From positions 69,839 through 133,838 of the forward strand of contig JAEZJM010000010.1 in assembly GCA_023415775.1 (NCBI GenBank): a DNA stretch of 64,000 nt, in the 5' to 3' direction. This document shows positions 1-10,095 of the stretch, piece after piece. Numbering within the stretch: position 1 is the stretch's first letter; each line of letters opens with the position of its first letter. Source of the DNA: Bacillota bacterium (GTDB lineage: Bacteria > Bacillota > Negativicutes > Sporomusales > UBA7701). Both the position numbers and the translations under genes were made by a program. A model generated the notes under the pieces. It was given only the letters and a program-made list of their open reading frames with translations, had not been told where the DNA came from and did not search any database.

Positions 1-627
1 CTGCTGCTGGCCATGCCGGCGCCCCTGGCGGCGTTTGCCGCCCGCGAGCTCAGGAAAAAACGCGTCGAAACCCGGTTCCATGCCCGGGTTGCCGGCTTCG
101 ACGGCCGCGCGATAACCCTCGCCGACGGCACGGCCATCGCCGCCCGCACCCTCGTCTGGGCGGCCGGGGTCAAAGCCGCGTCCCTCATCGCCACCCTCGG
201 CGTCCCCACCGACCGCGTCGGGCGGGCCATCGTCACCGATACCCTCCAGCTACCCGGCCACCCCGAAGTCTTCGTCGCCGGCGACGCCGCCTGCCGCGAG
301 CAGGACGGCCAGGCGCTGCCGATGATCGCCCCCGTCGCCGTCCAGCAGGCCTCCCTCGCCGCCGCCAACATCGCCGCCCTCGCGGCCGGGAAGCAGCCGG
401 CCGCCCTCGACTATCGCGATCCAGGCACCCTTGCGACCATCGGGCGGAGCTCGGCCGTGGCCACCGTCGGCCGCTGGCGCTTCGCCGGCTTCACCGCCTG
501 GCTGCTGTGGCTGGCCATCCACCTCATCCGGCTGGTCGGCTTCCGCAACCGCTTCATCGTCACGATTAACTGGGCGTGGGATTATTTTTTCTACGAACGG
601 GCGATAAGATTGATCCTCCGTATTTAG
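1..627 (+). CDS. Type II NADH dehydrogenase (NDH-2), C-terminal part
   Basis: The reading frame is already open at base 1, so only the last 208 residues are seen, about half of a family that usually has 400-450 residues. The second FAD-contacting motif VFVAGDAA is present, followed by the PVAVQQA segment typical of NAD(P)H:quinone oxidoreductases of the Ndh family. The C-terminus is a hydrophobic, aromatic-rich stretch ending in a WDYFFYERAIR-like segment that in this family anchors the enzyme to the membrane face. Such enzymes pass electrons from NADH to quinone without pumping protons. The call rests on motif recognition; the N-terminal NADH-binding half lies outside the window. Confidence 0.85.
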   Translation: MLLAMPAPLAAFAARELRKKRVETRFHARVAGFDGRAITLADGTAIAARTLVWAAGVKAASLIATLGVPTDRVGRAIVTDTLQLPGHPEVFVAGDAACREQDGQALPMIAPVAVQQASLAAANIAALAAGKQPAALDYRDPGTLATIGRSSAVATVGRWRFAGFTAWLLWLAIHLIRLVGFRNRFIVTINWAWDYFFYERAIRLILRI

Positions 628-939
628 ACACTCTTTCGCTACATAGAAAGTCCGCCTCCCACAGTTTTGTCATCGGAAATCCCTCTACGGCGCATACTTT
701 CCTCCGTTAAAGTGAAAATAATAATTTGCCCGTCCGCGCATAATTCGCCGCCATGCGAATAAGTTGTACTAACCGCACAGCGTGGACGAGAGATGGAGAG
801 AGTCCGAAAACCCCCTGCGCATCAGGGTTATTCGGGCTTTTTAAATTTCCCGGAAAAGGACAAGGAGGGAGGGGGGCGACAGGCGAGAGGAGAGGGGAAA
901 GAGTAATACCGCGGAGAAATAACAAGGAGGAGAAAATGC
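628..939 (+). other. Long untranslated leader of the glycerol operon
   Basis: This 312-base stretch holds no credible gene. It contains a GGAC (784-787)/GTCC (802-805) mini-hairpin that overlaps the foot of a rho-independent terminator at 804-842, then a purine-rich run leading to the glpF ribosome site at 924-931. That is the architecture of a transcript controlled by antitermination. I see no convincing -35/-10 pair upstream. Confidence 0.6.
804..842 (+). terminator. Leader terminator, probable GlpP target
   Basis: CCGAA (804-808) pairs with TTCGG (831-835) and the inner ACCC/GGGT segment extends the stem; CTTTTT follows at 837-842. A rho-independent terminator about 100 bases before glpF, in a window that also carries glpP, matches the Bacillus arrangement in which glycerol-3-phosphate-bound GlpP allows read-through. 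The competing GGAC/GTCC hairpin (784-805) shares bases 804-805 with the terminator, so the two are mutually exclusive. The structure is seen; the GlpP link is inference from the family. Confidence 0.75.
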
Positions 940-1665
940 ATGTCAAACCTGTTGGGTGAATTCCTCGGCACCATGGTCCTGATTGTATTTGGTTCCGGTG
1001 TTGTCGCCAACGTACTGCTGAAAAAATCCAAGGCCGAGGGCGCGGGCTGGCTTACGATAACCCTCGGCTGGGCCGTCGGCGTCGTCATGGGCGTCTTCAC
1101 CGCCATCGCCACCGGCGCCCCCCAGGCCGACCTCAACCCAGCCGTCACCCTCGCCAAAATGATGATGGGCGTCTACAGCGCCTCCCACGCCGTCGTCACC
1201 ATGTTCGCCGAACTGGCCGGCGCCTTCGTGGGCGGTATCATCGTCTGGCTGGCCTTCCTGCCCCACTGGGAGGTAAGCGACGACAAAGGCGCCAAACTGG
1301 GCATCTTCTGCACCGGCCCGGCCATTCGCAACTATCCCGCCAACCTGCTGTGCGAGATCATCGGCACGCTGGCCCTCATAATCCCCATCTTCGCCATCTT
1401 TTCCAAAGGCGTCGGCGGCATCGCCCCCGGCTTCGGCCCCTTCCTGGTCGGCTTCCTCGTGTGGGGCATCGGCGTCAGCCTCGGCGGGCCGACCGGCTAC
1501 GCCATCAACCCCGCCCGCGACCTCGGCCCGCGTCTCGCCCACTTCGTCCTGCCCATCGCCGGCAAAGGCGGCTCCGACTGGGAATACTCCTGGGTACCTG
1601 TCGTCGGCCCGCTTATCGGCGGCGGTCTCGCCTACTTCATCGGCAAAGCGGTCGGCCTGATCTAG
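940..1665 (+). CDS. glpF: Glycerol uptake facilitator (aquaglyceroporin)
   Basis: A 241-residue MIP-family channel for passive entry of glycerol through the cytoplasmic membrane. Both NPA boxes are visible, at residues 66-68 and 190-192. The second reads NPARD; the Asp after the Arg is the mark of glycerol-conducting rather than water-only channels. Hydrophobic segments fit six membrane helices plus the two half-helices. The start at 940 sits 8 bases after AAGGAGGA (924-931). An out-of-frame ATG at 936 would give only seven codons, so 940 is preferred. It is the first gene of the glycerol operon, ahead of glpK, and is probably controlled by the leader terminator. Confidence 0.95.
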   Translation: MSNLLGEFLGTMVLIVFGSGVVANVLLKKSKAEGAGWLTITLGWAVGVVMGVFTAIATGAPQADLNPAVTLAKMMMGVYSASHAVVTMFAELAGAFVGGIIVWLAFLPHWEVSDDKGAKLGIFCTGPAIRNYPANLLCEIIGTLALIIPIFAIFSKGVGGIAPGFGPFLVGFLVWGIGVSLGGPTGYAINPARDLGPRLAHFVLPIAGKGGSDWEYSWVPVVGPLIGGGLAYFIGKAVGLI

Positions 1666-1730
1666 CGGACAAAAATCGGCAAATGTTGACCGGAAGCCTG
1701 TCAATGGCATACAATGGGAGGTAGAGAAGA

Positions 1731-3227
<1,497 letters not shown>

Positions 3228-3252
3228 CAGCATAAACAGGGACTGGAGTATA

Positions 3253-3302
3253 AGAGAAGTCCCTTTGTGCCGCGAGGACAAAGGGACTTCTCTACCTTTT
3301 TT
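3253..3302 (+). terminator. Strong hairpin between glpK and glpA
   Basis: A perfect 16-bp stem (3253-3268 with 3278-3293, loop of nine) is followed by ACC and a run of six T. It can act as a terminator or as a partial attenuator that lowers glpABC expression relative to glpFK. No clear promoter is seen between it and glpA at 3335, so partial read-through is the simpler reading. Confidence 0.75.
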
Positions 3303-3334
3303 CAATAATTAATGATACCGGGAGTGGGAGAAAC

Positions 3335-4936
3335 ATGACCAAAACGCAGGCCGTCATCATCGGCGGCGGAGCAACCGGCGCAGGCATCCTGCGCGACCTG
3401 GCGATGCGGGGCGTCAAAGCCGTGCTGATCGAGCAGCGCGACCTGGCCTACGGCACGAGTTCGCGCTTCCACGGCCTGCTCCACAGCGGCGGCCGCTATG
3501 TCGTCAAAGACCCGGAATCGGCGGCGGAATGCATCGCCGAAAACCGGATCCTGCGAAAAATCGCCAACCAGTGCGTCGAAGACACCGAAGGCTTCTTCGT
3601 CCGCCTGCCCGAAGACGACGCCGCCTTCGAACAGCAGTGGCTCGCCGCCTGCCGCGCGCTCAGCCTGCCGGCCGCGGCTTTAGCCCCTGAAGAGGCGGTG
3701 CGGCTCGAACCCAACCTCACCCCGCGCATCGCCGCCGCCTATCGCGTCCCCGACGCCGCCATCGACGGCTTCCGGCTCTGCTGGCAGAACGCCGCCGCCG
3801 CCGCCCGCTACGGCGGCGAAGTCCTCACCTACACCGAAGCGGTCGGCATCGAGCGCGACGAAGGCAAGGTCACGGGCGTCACCGTCCGCGACGTTTTAAG
3901 CGGCGAGACGCGCACCATACCGTGCGACCTGATCATCAACGCCGCCGGCTCCTGGGTCGGCAAAGTCGCCGCCCTCGCCGGCGCCGAAGTACACGTCAAA
4001 CCCGACCGCGGCACCCTCGTCGCCTTCAACCACCGCTTCACCAGCCGCATCATAAACCGCCTCCGCCCGCCGTCAGACGGCGACATCTTCGTCCCCCACG
4101 GCTCGGTCACCATCCTCGGCACCACCTCCGTCGCCGCCGACCGGCCCGACGACACCGCCCCCCGCAGCGACGAAGTCCTCAAACTGCTGCGCATCGGCCA
4201 GGACCTGTTCGAAAACCTGGCCGACTACCGCATCCTCCGCGCCTTCGCCGGCACGCGCCCCCTCTACAGCGCCGCCGAAGGCCGCGCCGCCTCCCGCAAC
4301 TTCACCGTCATCGACCACCGCGCCGAAGGCATCGACGGCCTCATCACCGTTGTCGGCGGCAAACTCACCACCTACCGGCTGATGGCCGAAAAAGCCGCCG
4401 ACCTCGCCTGCGAGCGCCTCGGTGTCGACGCGCCCTGCCGCACCGCCGACGAACCGCTCGTCGCCGACCCCGCCCCCGGCCTGCTGGCCGCGGCGAAGAA
4501 ATACTTCCCCGCCGGCGGGGCCGAACTGGCGGCCGCCAGGCTGGGCGACGCCTTCGGTGCCGTCGTCCGGCGGCTCGAAGACGACATCGCCGACCGGGCG
4601 CTGATCTGCGAATGCGAACTCGTCACCCTGGGGGAAATCAAAGAAATCACCGCCCGCGCCACCACCCACGGCCTCAGCGACATCCGCCGCCGGACGCGGC
4701 TGGGGATGGGCACCTGCCAGGGGGCATTCTGCGGCTTCCGCAGCGTCGGCGCCGTCTGTGCCGCCGGCCTGACCGACAAAGGGGCGGCCGAACTCCTCCG
4801 CGACTTCCTCGAGGAACGCTGGTCGGGCATCCGGCCCGTCCTGTGGGGCAAACAGCTCAGGGAAGAAGAACTGCTCCGCGGCATATACGGCGCGAGTCTC
4901 AATATAGATGGAGCGATGAACGATGAAGGAATATGA
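3335..4936 (+). CDS. glpA: Anaerobic glycerol-3-phosphate dehydrogenase, FAD subunit A
   Basis: A 533-residue flavoprotein that oxidises glycerol-3-phosphate to dihydroxyacetone phosphate. The Rossmann motif GGGATGAG lies near residue 10, and the middle has the DAA/glycerol-3-phosphate oxidase fold signatures, including VVGGKLTTYRLMAEKA. The C-terminal part is a BFD-like [2Fe-2S] domain with ligands in CECE and CQGAFC, as in enterobacterial GlpA. It overlaps glpB by 14 bases (4923-4936), which suggests coupled translation. With GlpB and GlpC it forms the membrane-associated complex that feeds electrons to quinone under anaerobic conditions. Confidence 0.93.
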   Translation: MTKTQAVIIGGGATGAGILRDLAMRGVKAVLIEQRDLAYGTSSRFHGLLHSGGRYVVKDPESAAECIAENRILRKIANQCVEDTEGFFVRLPEDDAAFEQQWLAACRALSLPAAALAPEEAVRLEPNLTPRIAAAYRVPDAAIDGFRLCWQNAAAAARYGGEVLTYTEAVGIERDEGKVTGVTVRDVLSGETRTIPCDLIINAAGSWVGKVAALAGAEVHVKPDRGTLVAFNHRFTSRIINRLRPPSDGDIFVPHGSVTILGTTSVAADRPDDTAPRSDEVLKLLRIGQDLFENLADYRILRAFAGTRPLYSAAEGRAASRNFTVIDHRAEGIDGLITVVGGKLTTYRLMAEKAADLACERLGVDAPCRTADEPLVADPAPGLLAAAKKYFPAGGAELAAARLGDAFGAVVRRLEDDIADRALICECELVTLGEIKEITARATTHGLSDIRRRTRLGMGTCQGAFCGFRSVGAVCAAGLTDKGAAELLRDFLEERWSGIRPVLWGKQLREEELLRGIYGASLNIDGAMNDEGI

Positions 4937-6191
4937 CGTAATCATCGTCGGCGCCGGCCTGGCCGGCCTCGCCGCCGCGGCTGCGGCCGCCGGCGAAGGC
5001 GCGCGGGTGCTGCTTGCCGCCAAAGGCGCGGGCGCCCTCACCATCGGCGGCGGCACGATTGACATCCTCGGCTACGGCCCCGACGGCCGGCCGGTAACTG
5101 ACCTGGCGGCGACGATCGCCGCCCTGCCCGAAAGCCACCCTTACGGCAAACTCGGTTTGCCGGCCGTTCAGGCGGCGGCGGACTGGTTCCTCGCCCTCTG
5201 CGAGGAGGAGGGCTATCCGTATTGCGGCTCGCTCGAAGCCAACCGCTGGCTGCCCACCGCCGCCGGCACGCTCAAACCCGCCTGCCTGGTGCCCAGGACA
5301 ATGGACACCGTCGGGGTGTCGGCCGCCGACGGCATCGTCATCCTCGGCTTCGCCGGCCTCAAAGACTACCGGCCGGAAATGATCGCCCAGGGGCTCTCCC
5401 GCCGCCCCGGCTACAACAAACACTATAGCGTCGTCACCATCGACTGCGGCTTCACCGGCGGCCGCGACGCCACCGCCCTCGACGTCGCCCGCTGGCTCGA
5501 CGGCGCAGACGGCCGCGCGGAGTGCGCCGCCCAGATGAAAAAGCGCCTTCCGCCCGGCCGGTTCGTGATCATGCCGCCTGTCCTGGGCACGCAGCCCGGC
5601 TGCGCGGCGTGGGAAGACCTGGAAGCCGCTTCCGGCTGCCGGCTCGTCGAAATCGCCGGCGCCCCGCCCGCCGTCACCGGCCTCCGCCTGCGAGCGCTGC
5701 TGCTCGCCCGCCTCAGGCGACGGGGCGTCGCCATCCTCGAACACGCCGCAGTCATCAGGGCCGAAGTAGCGGAGGACCGCTGTCAGGCGATCGTCACCGG
5801 CCGCCAGGGCCGCGAGCGCACCTACCGGGCCCGCTCCTTCGTCTTCGCCACCGGCGGCTTCCTCGGCGGCGGGCTGGAAAGCTTCGCCGGCGCTGCGCGC
5901 GAAAGCGTCTTCAAACTGCCCCTGGCCGTCCCCGCCGACCAGCAGGCCTGGAGCGAACCCCGCCTGCTCGCGTCCGGCCCGCAGCCCTTCGCCACCTTCG
6001 GCGTCGCGACCGATGGCGAGCTCAGGCCCGTGGACGCCAACGGCCGGGCTCTGTTCGACAATGTCCGTTTCGCAGGCGCCATCCTGGCCGGCTGCGACTA
6101 CAGCTACGAAAAATCCGGCAACGGCGTCGCCCTCGTCAGCGGCCATAAAGCCGGCGTGGCGGCAGGGAGGAATAGCCGTGAAAAAGTGTAA
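4923..6191 (+). CDS. glpB: Anaerobic glycerol-3-phosphate dehydrogenase subunit B
   Basis: A 422-residue flavoprotein with an N-terminal dinucleotide motif (GAGLAGLAAAA) and the long central region typical of GlpB; the length agrees with the E. coli protein. GlpB is thought to shuttle electrons between the GlpA flavin and the GlpC iron-sulfur subunit. It starts inside the end of glpA and its own end overlaps glpC by 14 bases (6178-6191), the same overlap length as at the previous junction. No disruption was seen. Confidence 0.9.
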   Translation: MKEYDVIIVGAGLAGLAAAAAAAGEGARVLLAAKGAGALTIGGGTIDILGYGPDGRPVTDLAATIAALPESHPYGKLGLPAVQAAADWFLALCEEEGYPYCGSLEANRWLPTAAGTLKPACLVPRTMDTVGVSAADGIVILGFAGLKDYRPEMIAQGLSRRPGYNKHYSVVTIDCGFTGGRDATALDVARWLDGADGRAECAAQMKKRLPPGRFVIMPPVLGTQPGCAAWEDLEAASGCRLVEIAGAPPAVTGLRLRALLLARLRRRGVAILEHAAVIRAEVAEDRCQAIVTGRQGRERTYRARSFVFATGGFLGGGLESFAGAARESVFKLPLAVPADQQAWSEPRLLASGPQPFATFGVATDGELRPVDANGRALFDNVRFAGAILAGCDYSYEKSGNGVALVSGHKAGVAAGRNSREKV

Positions 6192-7383
6192 TAATAACAT
6201 CGACGCCTGCACCACGTGCGCCGCCTGTACCGCCCTCTGCCCGGTCGCCGCCGTCGTGCGCGATTTCCCCGGCCCCAAAATGGCCGGCCCGGCCGCCGAA
6301 CGCTTCCGTAAAGCGGGCGCGCCCACCGACGCCGCCCTCGCCTACTGCACCAACTGCAAAAACTGCGACATCACCTGCCCCTCCGGCGTGTCGGTGGCGG
6401 CGCTCAACATGCGGGCCAGGGCCGAACACGTCAAGAAACACGGCCGCCGCCTGCGCGACTGGATCCTCGCCCACGGCGAGCACATGGCCAAACTCGCCAT
6501 GCCCGGCCAGCCCCTCACCAACCTCGGCATGGCCAACCCCGTCACCCGCCAGATGCTCAAAGCCATCGGCATCTCCGGCAGCCGGCCGCTGCCCCGCTAC
6601 GCCCCCCGCACCTTTCTCAGGCAGTACGGCAAACTGCGCCAGCAGCCCTTTGCCGACAAAGTCGTCTTCTTCCCCGGCTGCTTCATCAACTACAACGACC
6701 CCCAGGTCGGTCTCGACCTCATAGCCGTCCTTCAGGCCAACCGCCACCAAGTCATCGTCCCGCCCGGCCTCGCCTGCTGCGGCGTGCCGCTCGTCACCGG
6801 CGGCTACCTCGAAGAAGCGGCGGCGGCCGCGAAGCGCAACCTCGCCGTCCTCGCCGAGTACGCCCGCCAGGGCGTCCCCATCCTCACCGCCTGCACTAGT
6901 TGCGGCCTGATGATAAACCAGGAGTACGAAGAACTGCTCGGCGCCGACGGCGCGAGCGAAGTCGCCGCCCACACCTACGACGCCATGGAATTCCTCCTTG
7001 GGCTTCACGACCAGGGGCGCCTCAACACCGCCTTCACGCCAGTCGGCGGCAAATATCTCTACCACGCCTCCTGCCACCTGCGCGCCCAGGGCATCGGCCG
7101 GCCGGCCCTCGAACTTCTTTCCGCCCTGCCCGGCGTAACCGTCGCCGACCTCGACGCCGGCTGCTGCGGCATCGCCGGCAGCTACGGCTTTAAAGCCGAC
7201 CGCTACGACATCTCCATGGCCATCGGCCAGGAACTGTTCGCGAAAATAAAGGCCCAACCGGCCGACGCCGTCCTCGCCGACTGCGGGACGTGCCGGCTCC
7301 AGATCGCCCACGGCGCCGGGGTGAAGGTGCTGCACCCGATATCAGTTGTGCGAAAAGCCTACGAACCCGAATATACATTATAG
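6178..7383 (+). CDS. glpC: Anaerobic glycerol-3-phosphate dehydrogenase, Fe-S subunit C
   Basis: A 401-residue protein started at GTG 6178 just after GGCAGGGAGG; an open frame upstream lies inside glpB and is rejected. Two N-terminal [4Fe-4S] motifs are clear (CTTCAACTALCP and CTNCKNCDITCP), followed by two CCG domains (FFPGC...CCG and ASCH...CCG) as in the heterodisulfide-reductase-like family. GlpC passes electrons from GlpAB to the menaquinone pool at the membrane. It is the last gene of the glpFKABC run; a structured repeat separates it from glpP. Confidence 0.93.
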   Translation: MKKCNNNIDACTTCAACTALCPVAAVVRDFPGPKMAGPAAERFRKAGAPTDAALAYCTNCKNCDITCPSGVSVAALNMRARAEHVKKHGRRLRDWILAHGEHMAKLAMPGQPLTNLGMANPVTRQMLKAIGISGSRPLPRYAPRTFLRQYGKLRQQPFADKVVFFPGCFINYNDPQVGLDLIAVLQANRHQVIVPPGLACCGVPLVTGGYLEEAAAAAKRNLAVLAEYARQGVPILTACTSCGLMINQEYEELLGADGASEVAAHTYDAMEFLLGLHDQGRLNTAFTPVGGKYLYHASCHLRAQGIGRPALELLSALPGVTVADLDAGCCGIAGSYGFKADRYDISMAIGQELFAKIKAQPADAVLADCGTCRLQIAHGAGVKVLHPISVVRKAYEPEYTL

Positions 7384-7388
7384 CGGTC

Positions 7389-7499
7389 GCTTTCTAAGCC
7401 CCATCTGCGGCGTTGCTCCTCGTCTGCTTGCTGCGTACGTTCCGAGTACGCGTCGCGGCGCAGACTCCGGTGCGCCTTGCATCTGGGGCTCATAAAGCA
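7389..7499 (+). repeat. Structured intergenic repeat, copy A
   Basis: First of nine related elements in this window. Core motifs are CATCTGCGGCGTTGC, the hairpin GCGTAC(N7)GTACGC (7433-7451) and GGTGCGCCTTGCATCTG. The outer stem is AGCCCCA/TGGGGCT and the middle stem GTCTGC/GCAGAC (7422-7427 with 7460-7465). Both differ in sequence from other copies yet remain paired. The copy lies between glpC and glpP. Short reading frames across it are by-products of the repeat. Confidence 0.9.
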
Positions 7500-7566
7500 A
7501 CCTCGGCCTAGTGTATTCCCGTCTCCCCCGTTGAGCCGCACACGCGGCAAGAGAGGGGTGGAAAGC

Positions 7567-8133
7567 ATGACGCGAATGACAATCGCCGCCCTGACAAAAA
7601 AAGGGGCCGTCATTCCCGCGGCCCGGTCGGGCGATGACTTCGAGGCGGCGATGCGCACAAGCTCCCCGGCCATCATCGTCCTTTTCGGCGACATAAACGA
7701 ACTGCCGCGGCTAGTGCGCCGCGGCCAGGAATGCAAAAAGCAGCTCATCGTCCACCTCGACCTGTTCGAAGGGATCGGCAAAGACAAGCCGGGCATCAGA
7801 TTCCTCGCCCGCACCGGCATGCCGGCCCTCATCACCACCAAGCCCCACCTCGGCAAAATCGCCCGCGAAGAAGGCCTGCTCGTCATCCAGCGCCTCTTCC
7901 TCATGGACTCCGACTCGCTGCGCACGGGGATACACATGCTCAAAGGCTTCAAACCCGACGCGGTCGAAATCCTCCCCGCCCTCGTCCCGGCGGCAATCGT
8001 CCATGAGATCATCCGCGAGACCGACATCCCCGTCCTCGCCGGCGGCCTCATCCGCACGGCCGACGACGTGGCCTGCGCCATCGCCAACGGCGTCTACGCC
8101 GTCAGCACCAGCCGGCGCGACCTCTGGGTCTAG
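7567..8133 (+). CDS. glpP: Glycerol-3-phosphate-responsive antiterminator
   Basis: A 188-residue TIM-barrel protein of the GlpP family. It has the family's segments HLDLFEGIGKDKPGIRFL, TTKPHLGKIA, MLKGFKPDAVEILPA and VLAGGLIRTADDV. In Bacillus, GlpP with bound glycerol-3-phosphate binds the glp leader RNA and prevents termination. The start at 7567 follows GAGGGGTGG by a normal gap; an in-frame extension to 7477 lies in the repeat. Its probable target is the terminator at 804-842. Its position after glpC, rather than before glpF, separates regulator from target by the whole operon. Confidence 0.92.
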   Translation: MTRMTIAALTKKGAVIPAARSGDDFEAAMRTSSPAIIVLFGDINELPRLVRRGQECKKQLIVHLDLFEGIGKDKPGIRFLARTGMPALITTKPHLGKIAREEGLLVIQRLFLMDSDSLRTGIHMLKGFKPDAVEILPALVPAAIVHEIIRETDIPVLAGGLIRTADDVACAIANGVYAVSTSRRDLWV

Positions 8134-8145
8134 CCCCGGCCGGCG

Positions 8146-9825
8146 TCACTTGCCGAGCTGATACTGCTTGATCTTGTAATACAGCGTCCCCAGAGCGATG
8201 CCAAGCTCCTGGGCGGCGCTTTTTTTTCCGGCCGTCGACCAGCCGTACTTCTTCAGCGCCCTGACAACCATATTCTTCTCCAACTCCTCAAGCGGGAGTA
8301 TGGGCTCGTCGCCGGGCTGCGTCTCCGCCGGCGCGTTGCTGGACATAAACCGGAAGTTGCCGGGATGGAGGCTATCGCCGTCGCACAACATCACCGCCCG
8401 CGTCAGTACATTCTGCAGCTCGCGGATATTGCCCGGCCACGAATGGGCCGTCAGCAGCTCAAGGCTGGCCGCGCTCATCCGCAGGGTAGGCCGCCCCGAC
8501 TCCTGACACACCCGGCGGAGGATATGGTCGACAAGCAGCGGGATATCGTCCTTGCGGTCCCGCAGCGGCGGCAGGGCGACGTTAATCACCTGCAGCCGGT
8601 AGTAGAGATCCTCCCGGAACAGCCCCTTGGCCACCATGCGCTGCAGGTTCCTGTTCGTGGCGGCGAGGATCTTCACGTTCACCGCCTGGCGCTGATTGCT
8701 GCCGATCCGCTCGACCTCCTTCTCCTGCAGCACCCTCAGCAGCTTGGCCTGAGTGCTGAAACTCAGGTCGCCGATCTCGTCGAGGAAGATTGTCCCCCCG
8801 TTCGCCAGCTCGAACTTGCCCGCCTTGGCCTTGTGGGCCCCCGTAAACGCTCCCTTCTCATGGCCGAACAGCTCGCTCTCCAGCAGCGACTCGGGAATCG
8901 AGGCGCAATTCACAGTGATGAACGGCTTATTCCAGCGGGGGCTGGCGTGGTGGATGGCGTTGGCCACGATCTCCTTACCGGTGCCGCTATCGCCGGTTAT
9001 CAGCACCGTCGAATCGTTCTTCGCCGCCCGCTTGCTTAAGTTTATCGCCTCCAGCACCTTACGGTTGGCGCCGATCATATCCGCGAAAGTGTACTTGGCC
9101 GCCCCCAGCTCGCGGCTCAGCGACTCGACCAGCTCCTTGGTGTTGCTCAGCTCCTCCGACAGGCGCATGATATCGGTCACCTCCTGGAAGGCGACCACCG
9201 CCCCGCGCAGCGTCCCGGCCATGAAAATCGGCGCCCCGTTGGAAATAACATCCGCGCACGACCCCACCGCCTGGTTGCGAACCCCTCTGGCCGCTTTGCC
9301 GGACAACAGCACGCGCGCGGCCGCGCCGTCCGGGGAAACCTGGAAAACATTCGTCCCGATCCGCTCCGCCGGATGGATGCCCGTGATCGTCGAAAAAGCC
9401 GGGTTGATATACTCGATGATTCCCGCCTCATTCATGATCTGGATTCCCTCGGTGACGGCGTTCAGAGCGCTGAGATATTTCACACGCTGTTCTTCGCACT
9501 GGGTCAGCTGGCGGGACAGAAAACTCAGCAAGCTGCTCACCGCGTGGGCGGTATGGAAACCGATCAGCTCCACGCCGGCCGGCGGCCAGCCCGCGGGCAG
9601 CTCGGACAGCGGCACGAAGCTGAAAATCGCCTCGGGTCCCCGGCCGACAAGCTCGTCCCACGACGCGGCCATCAGAGCGCGGTGCGGTCCGAACCTCTTT
9701 GCGGCCAGCGCCTCGCGCGGCAGCGGCAGAGCGGCGCACACGCTCAACTCGTCCTGGTCGGCCAATAAATCAAGCAGCAGCAGACACTGCCGTTCCGAGC
9801 CGACAATCCCGACCTTAAGTGGCAT
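8146..9825 (-). CDS. Sigma-54-dependent transcriptional activator with PAS domain
   Basis: A 559-residue enhancer-binding protein. Residues 1-100 form a Rossmann-like unit beginning KVGIVGSERQ that I cannot assign; about 115-215 is a PAS domain (EGIQIMNEAGIIEYINPAF). The AAA+ domain has Walker A GDSGTGKE, the sigma-54 contact loop GAFTGA and a Walker-B region GGTIFLDEIGD. The C-terminus carries a Fis-type helix-turn-helix (AAQELGIALGTLYYKI). No receiver domain is present, so it likely senses a small molecule. The ATG at 9825 has GGGAGG five bases upstream. It diverges from asd, and a -24/-12 promoter stands in front of asd, so it is the likely activator of that operon. Confidence 0.92.
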   Translation of the reverse strand: MPLKVGIVGSERQCLLLLDLLADQDELSVCAALPLPREALAAKRFGPHRALMAASWDELVGRGPEAIFSFVPLSELPAGWPPAGVELIGFHTAHAVSSLLSFLSRQLTQCEEQRVKYLSALNAVTEGIQIMNEAGIIEYINPAFSTITGIHPAERIGTNVFQVSPDGAAARVLLSGKAARGVRNQAVGSCADVISNGAPIFMAGTLRGAVVAFQEVTDIMRLSEELSNTKELVESLSRELGAAKYTFADMIGANRKVLEAINLSKRAAKNDSTVLITGDSGTGKEIVANAIHHASPRWNKPFITVNCASIPESLLESELFGHEKGAFTGAHKAKAGKFELANGGTIFLDEIGDLSFSTQAKLLRVLQEKEVERIGSNQRQAVNVKILAATNRNLQRMVAKGLFREDLYYRLQVINVALPPLRDRKDDIPLLVDHILRRVCQESGRPTLRMSAASLELLTAHSWPGNIRELQNVLTRAVMLCDGDSLHPGNFRFMSSNAPAETQPGDEPILPLEELEKNMVVRALKKYGWSTAGKKSAAQELGIALGTLYYKIKQYQLGK

Positions 9826-9891
9826 GACAACCTCCCGGCAAGAAATTACCCTATATACTTTACTTTGCCGCCCAGCCAAAAAATTCCTTTC

Positions 9892-9907
9892 CGTTTTTCA
9901 AAAAACG
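9892..9907. promoter_or_regulatory. Candidate upstream activator site 1
   Basis: A near-perfect 16-bp palindrome, CGTTTTTCAAAAAACG, about 120 bases upstream of the sigma-54 promoter. This is a typical place for an enhancer-binding protein. Assignment to the adjacent activator is inference. Confidence 0.4.
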
Positions 9908-9950
9908 TAATTTTGACAAATGGCCAACTGCGGCGGCTGTGGGGTTTTTT

Positions 9951-9965
9951 TTTCAATATTTGAAA
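9951..9965. promoter_or_regulatory. Candidate upstream activator site 2
   Basis: TTTCAATATTTGAAA, an almost perfect palindrome 59 bases from site 1 and about 70 bases before the -24 element. It could be a second site for the sigma-54 activator. Confidence 0.4.
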
Positions 9966-10022
9966 TAATGCCGTCTGGCCTGTTTTCGCCCCGAAGCCCG
10001 CGGTATAAGGGCTCGCCGCCCC

Positions 10023-10038
10023 TGGCACGGATATTGCT
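10023..10038 (+). promoter_or_regulatory. Sigma-54 (-24/-12) promoter
   Basis: TGGCACG (10023-10029), four bases, then TTGCT (10034-10038) matches the consensus TGGCACG-N4-TTGCW throughout. It lies 58 bases before the asd start codon and opposite a sigma-54 activator gene, so it is almost certainly the promoter of the asd operon. Confidence 0.92.
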
Positions 10039-10095
10039 TAAAAAAGAAGGCGCGGTCTTTTCAATTCCATACTGCGGGTACAAAGGGGGATACGA

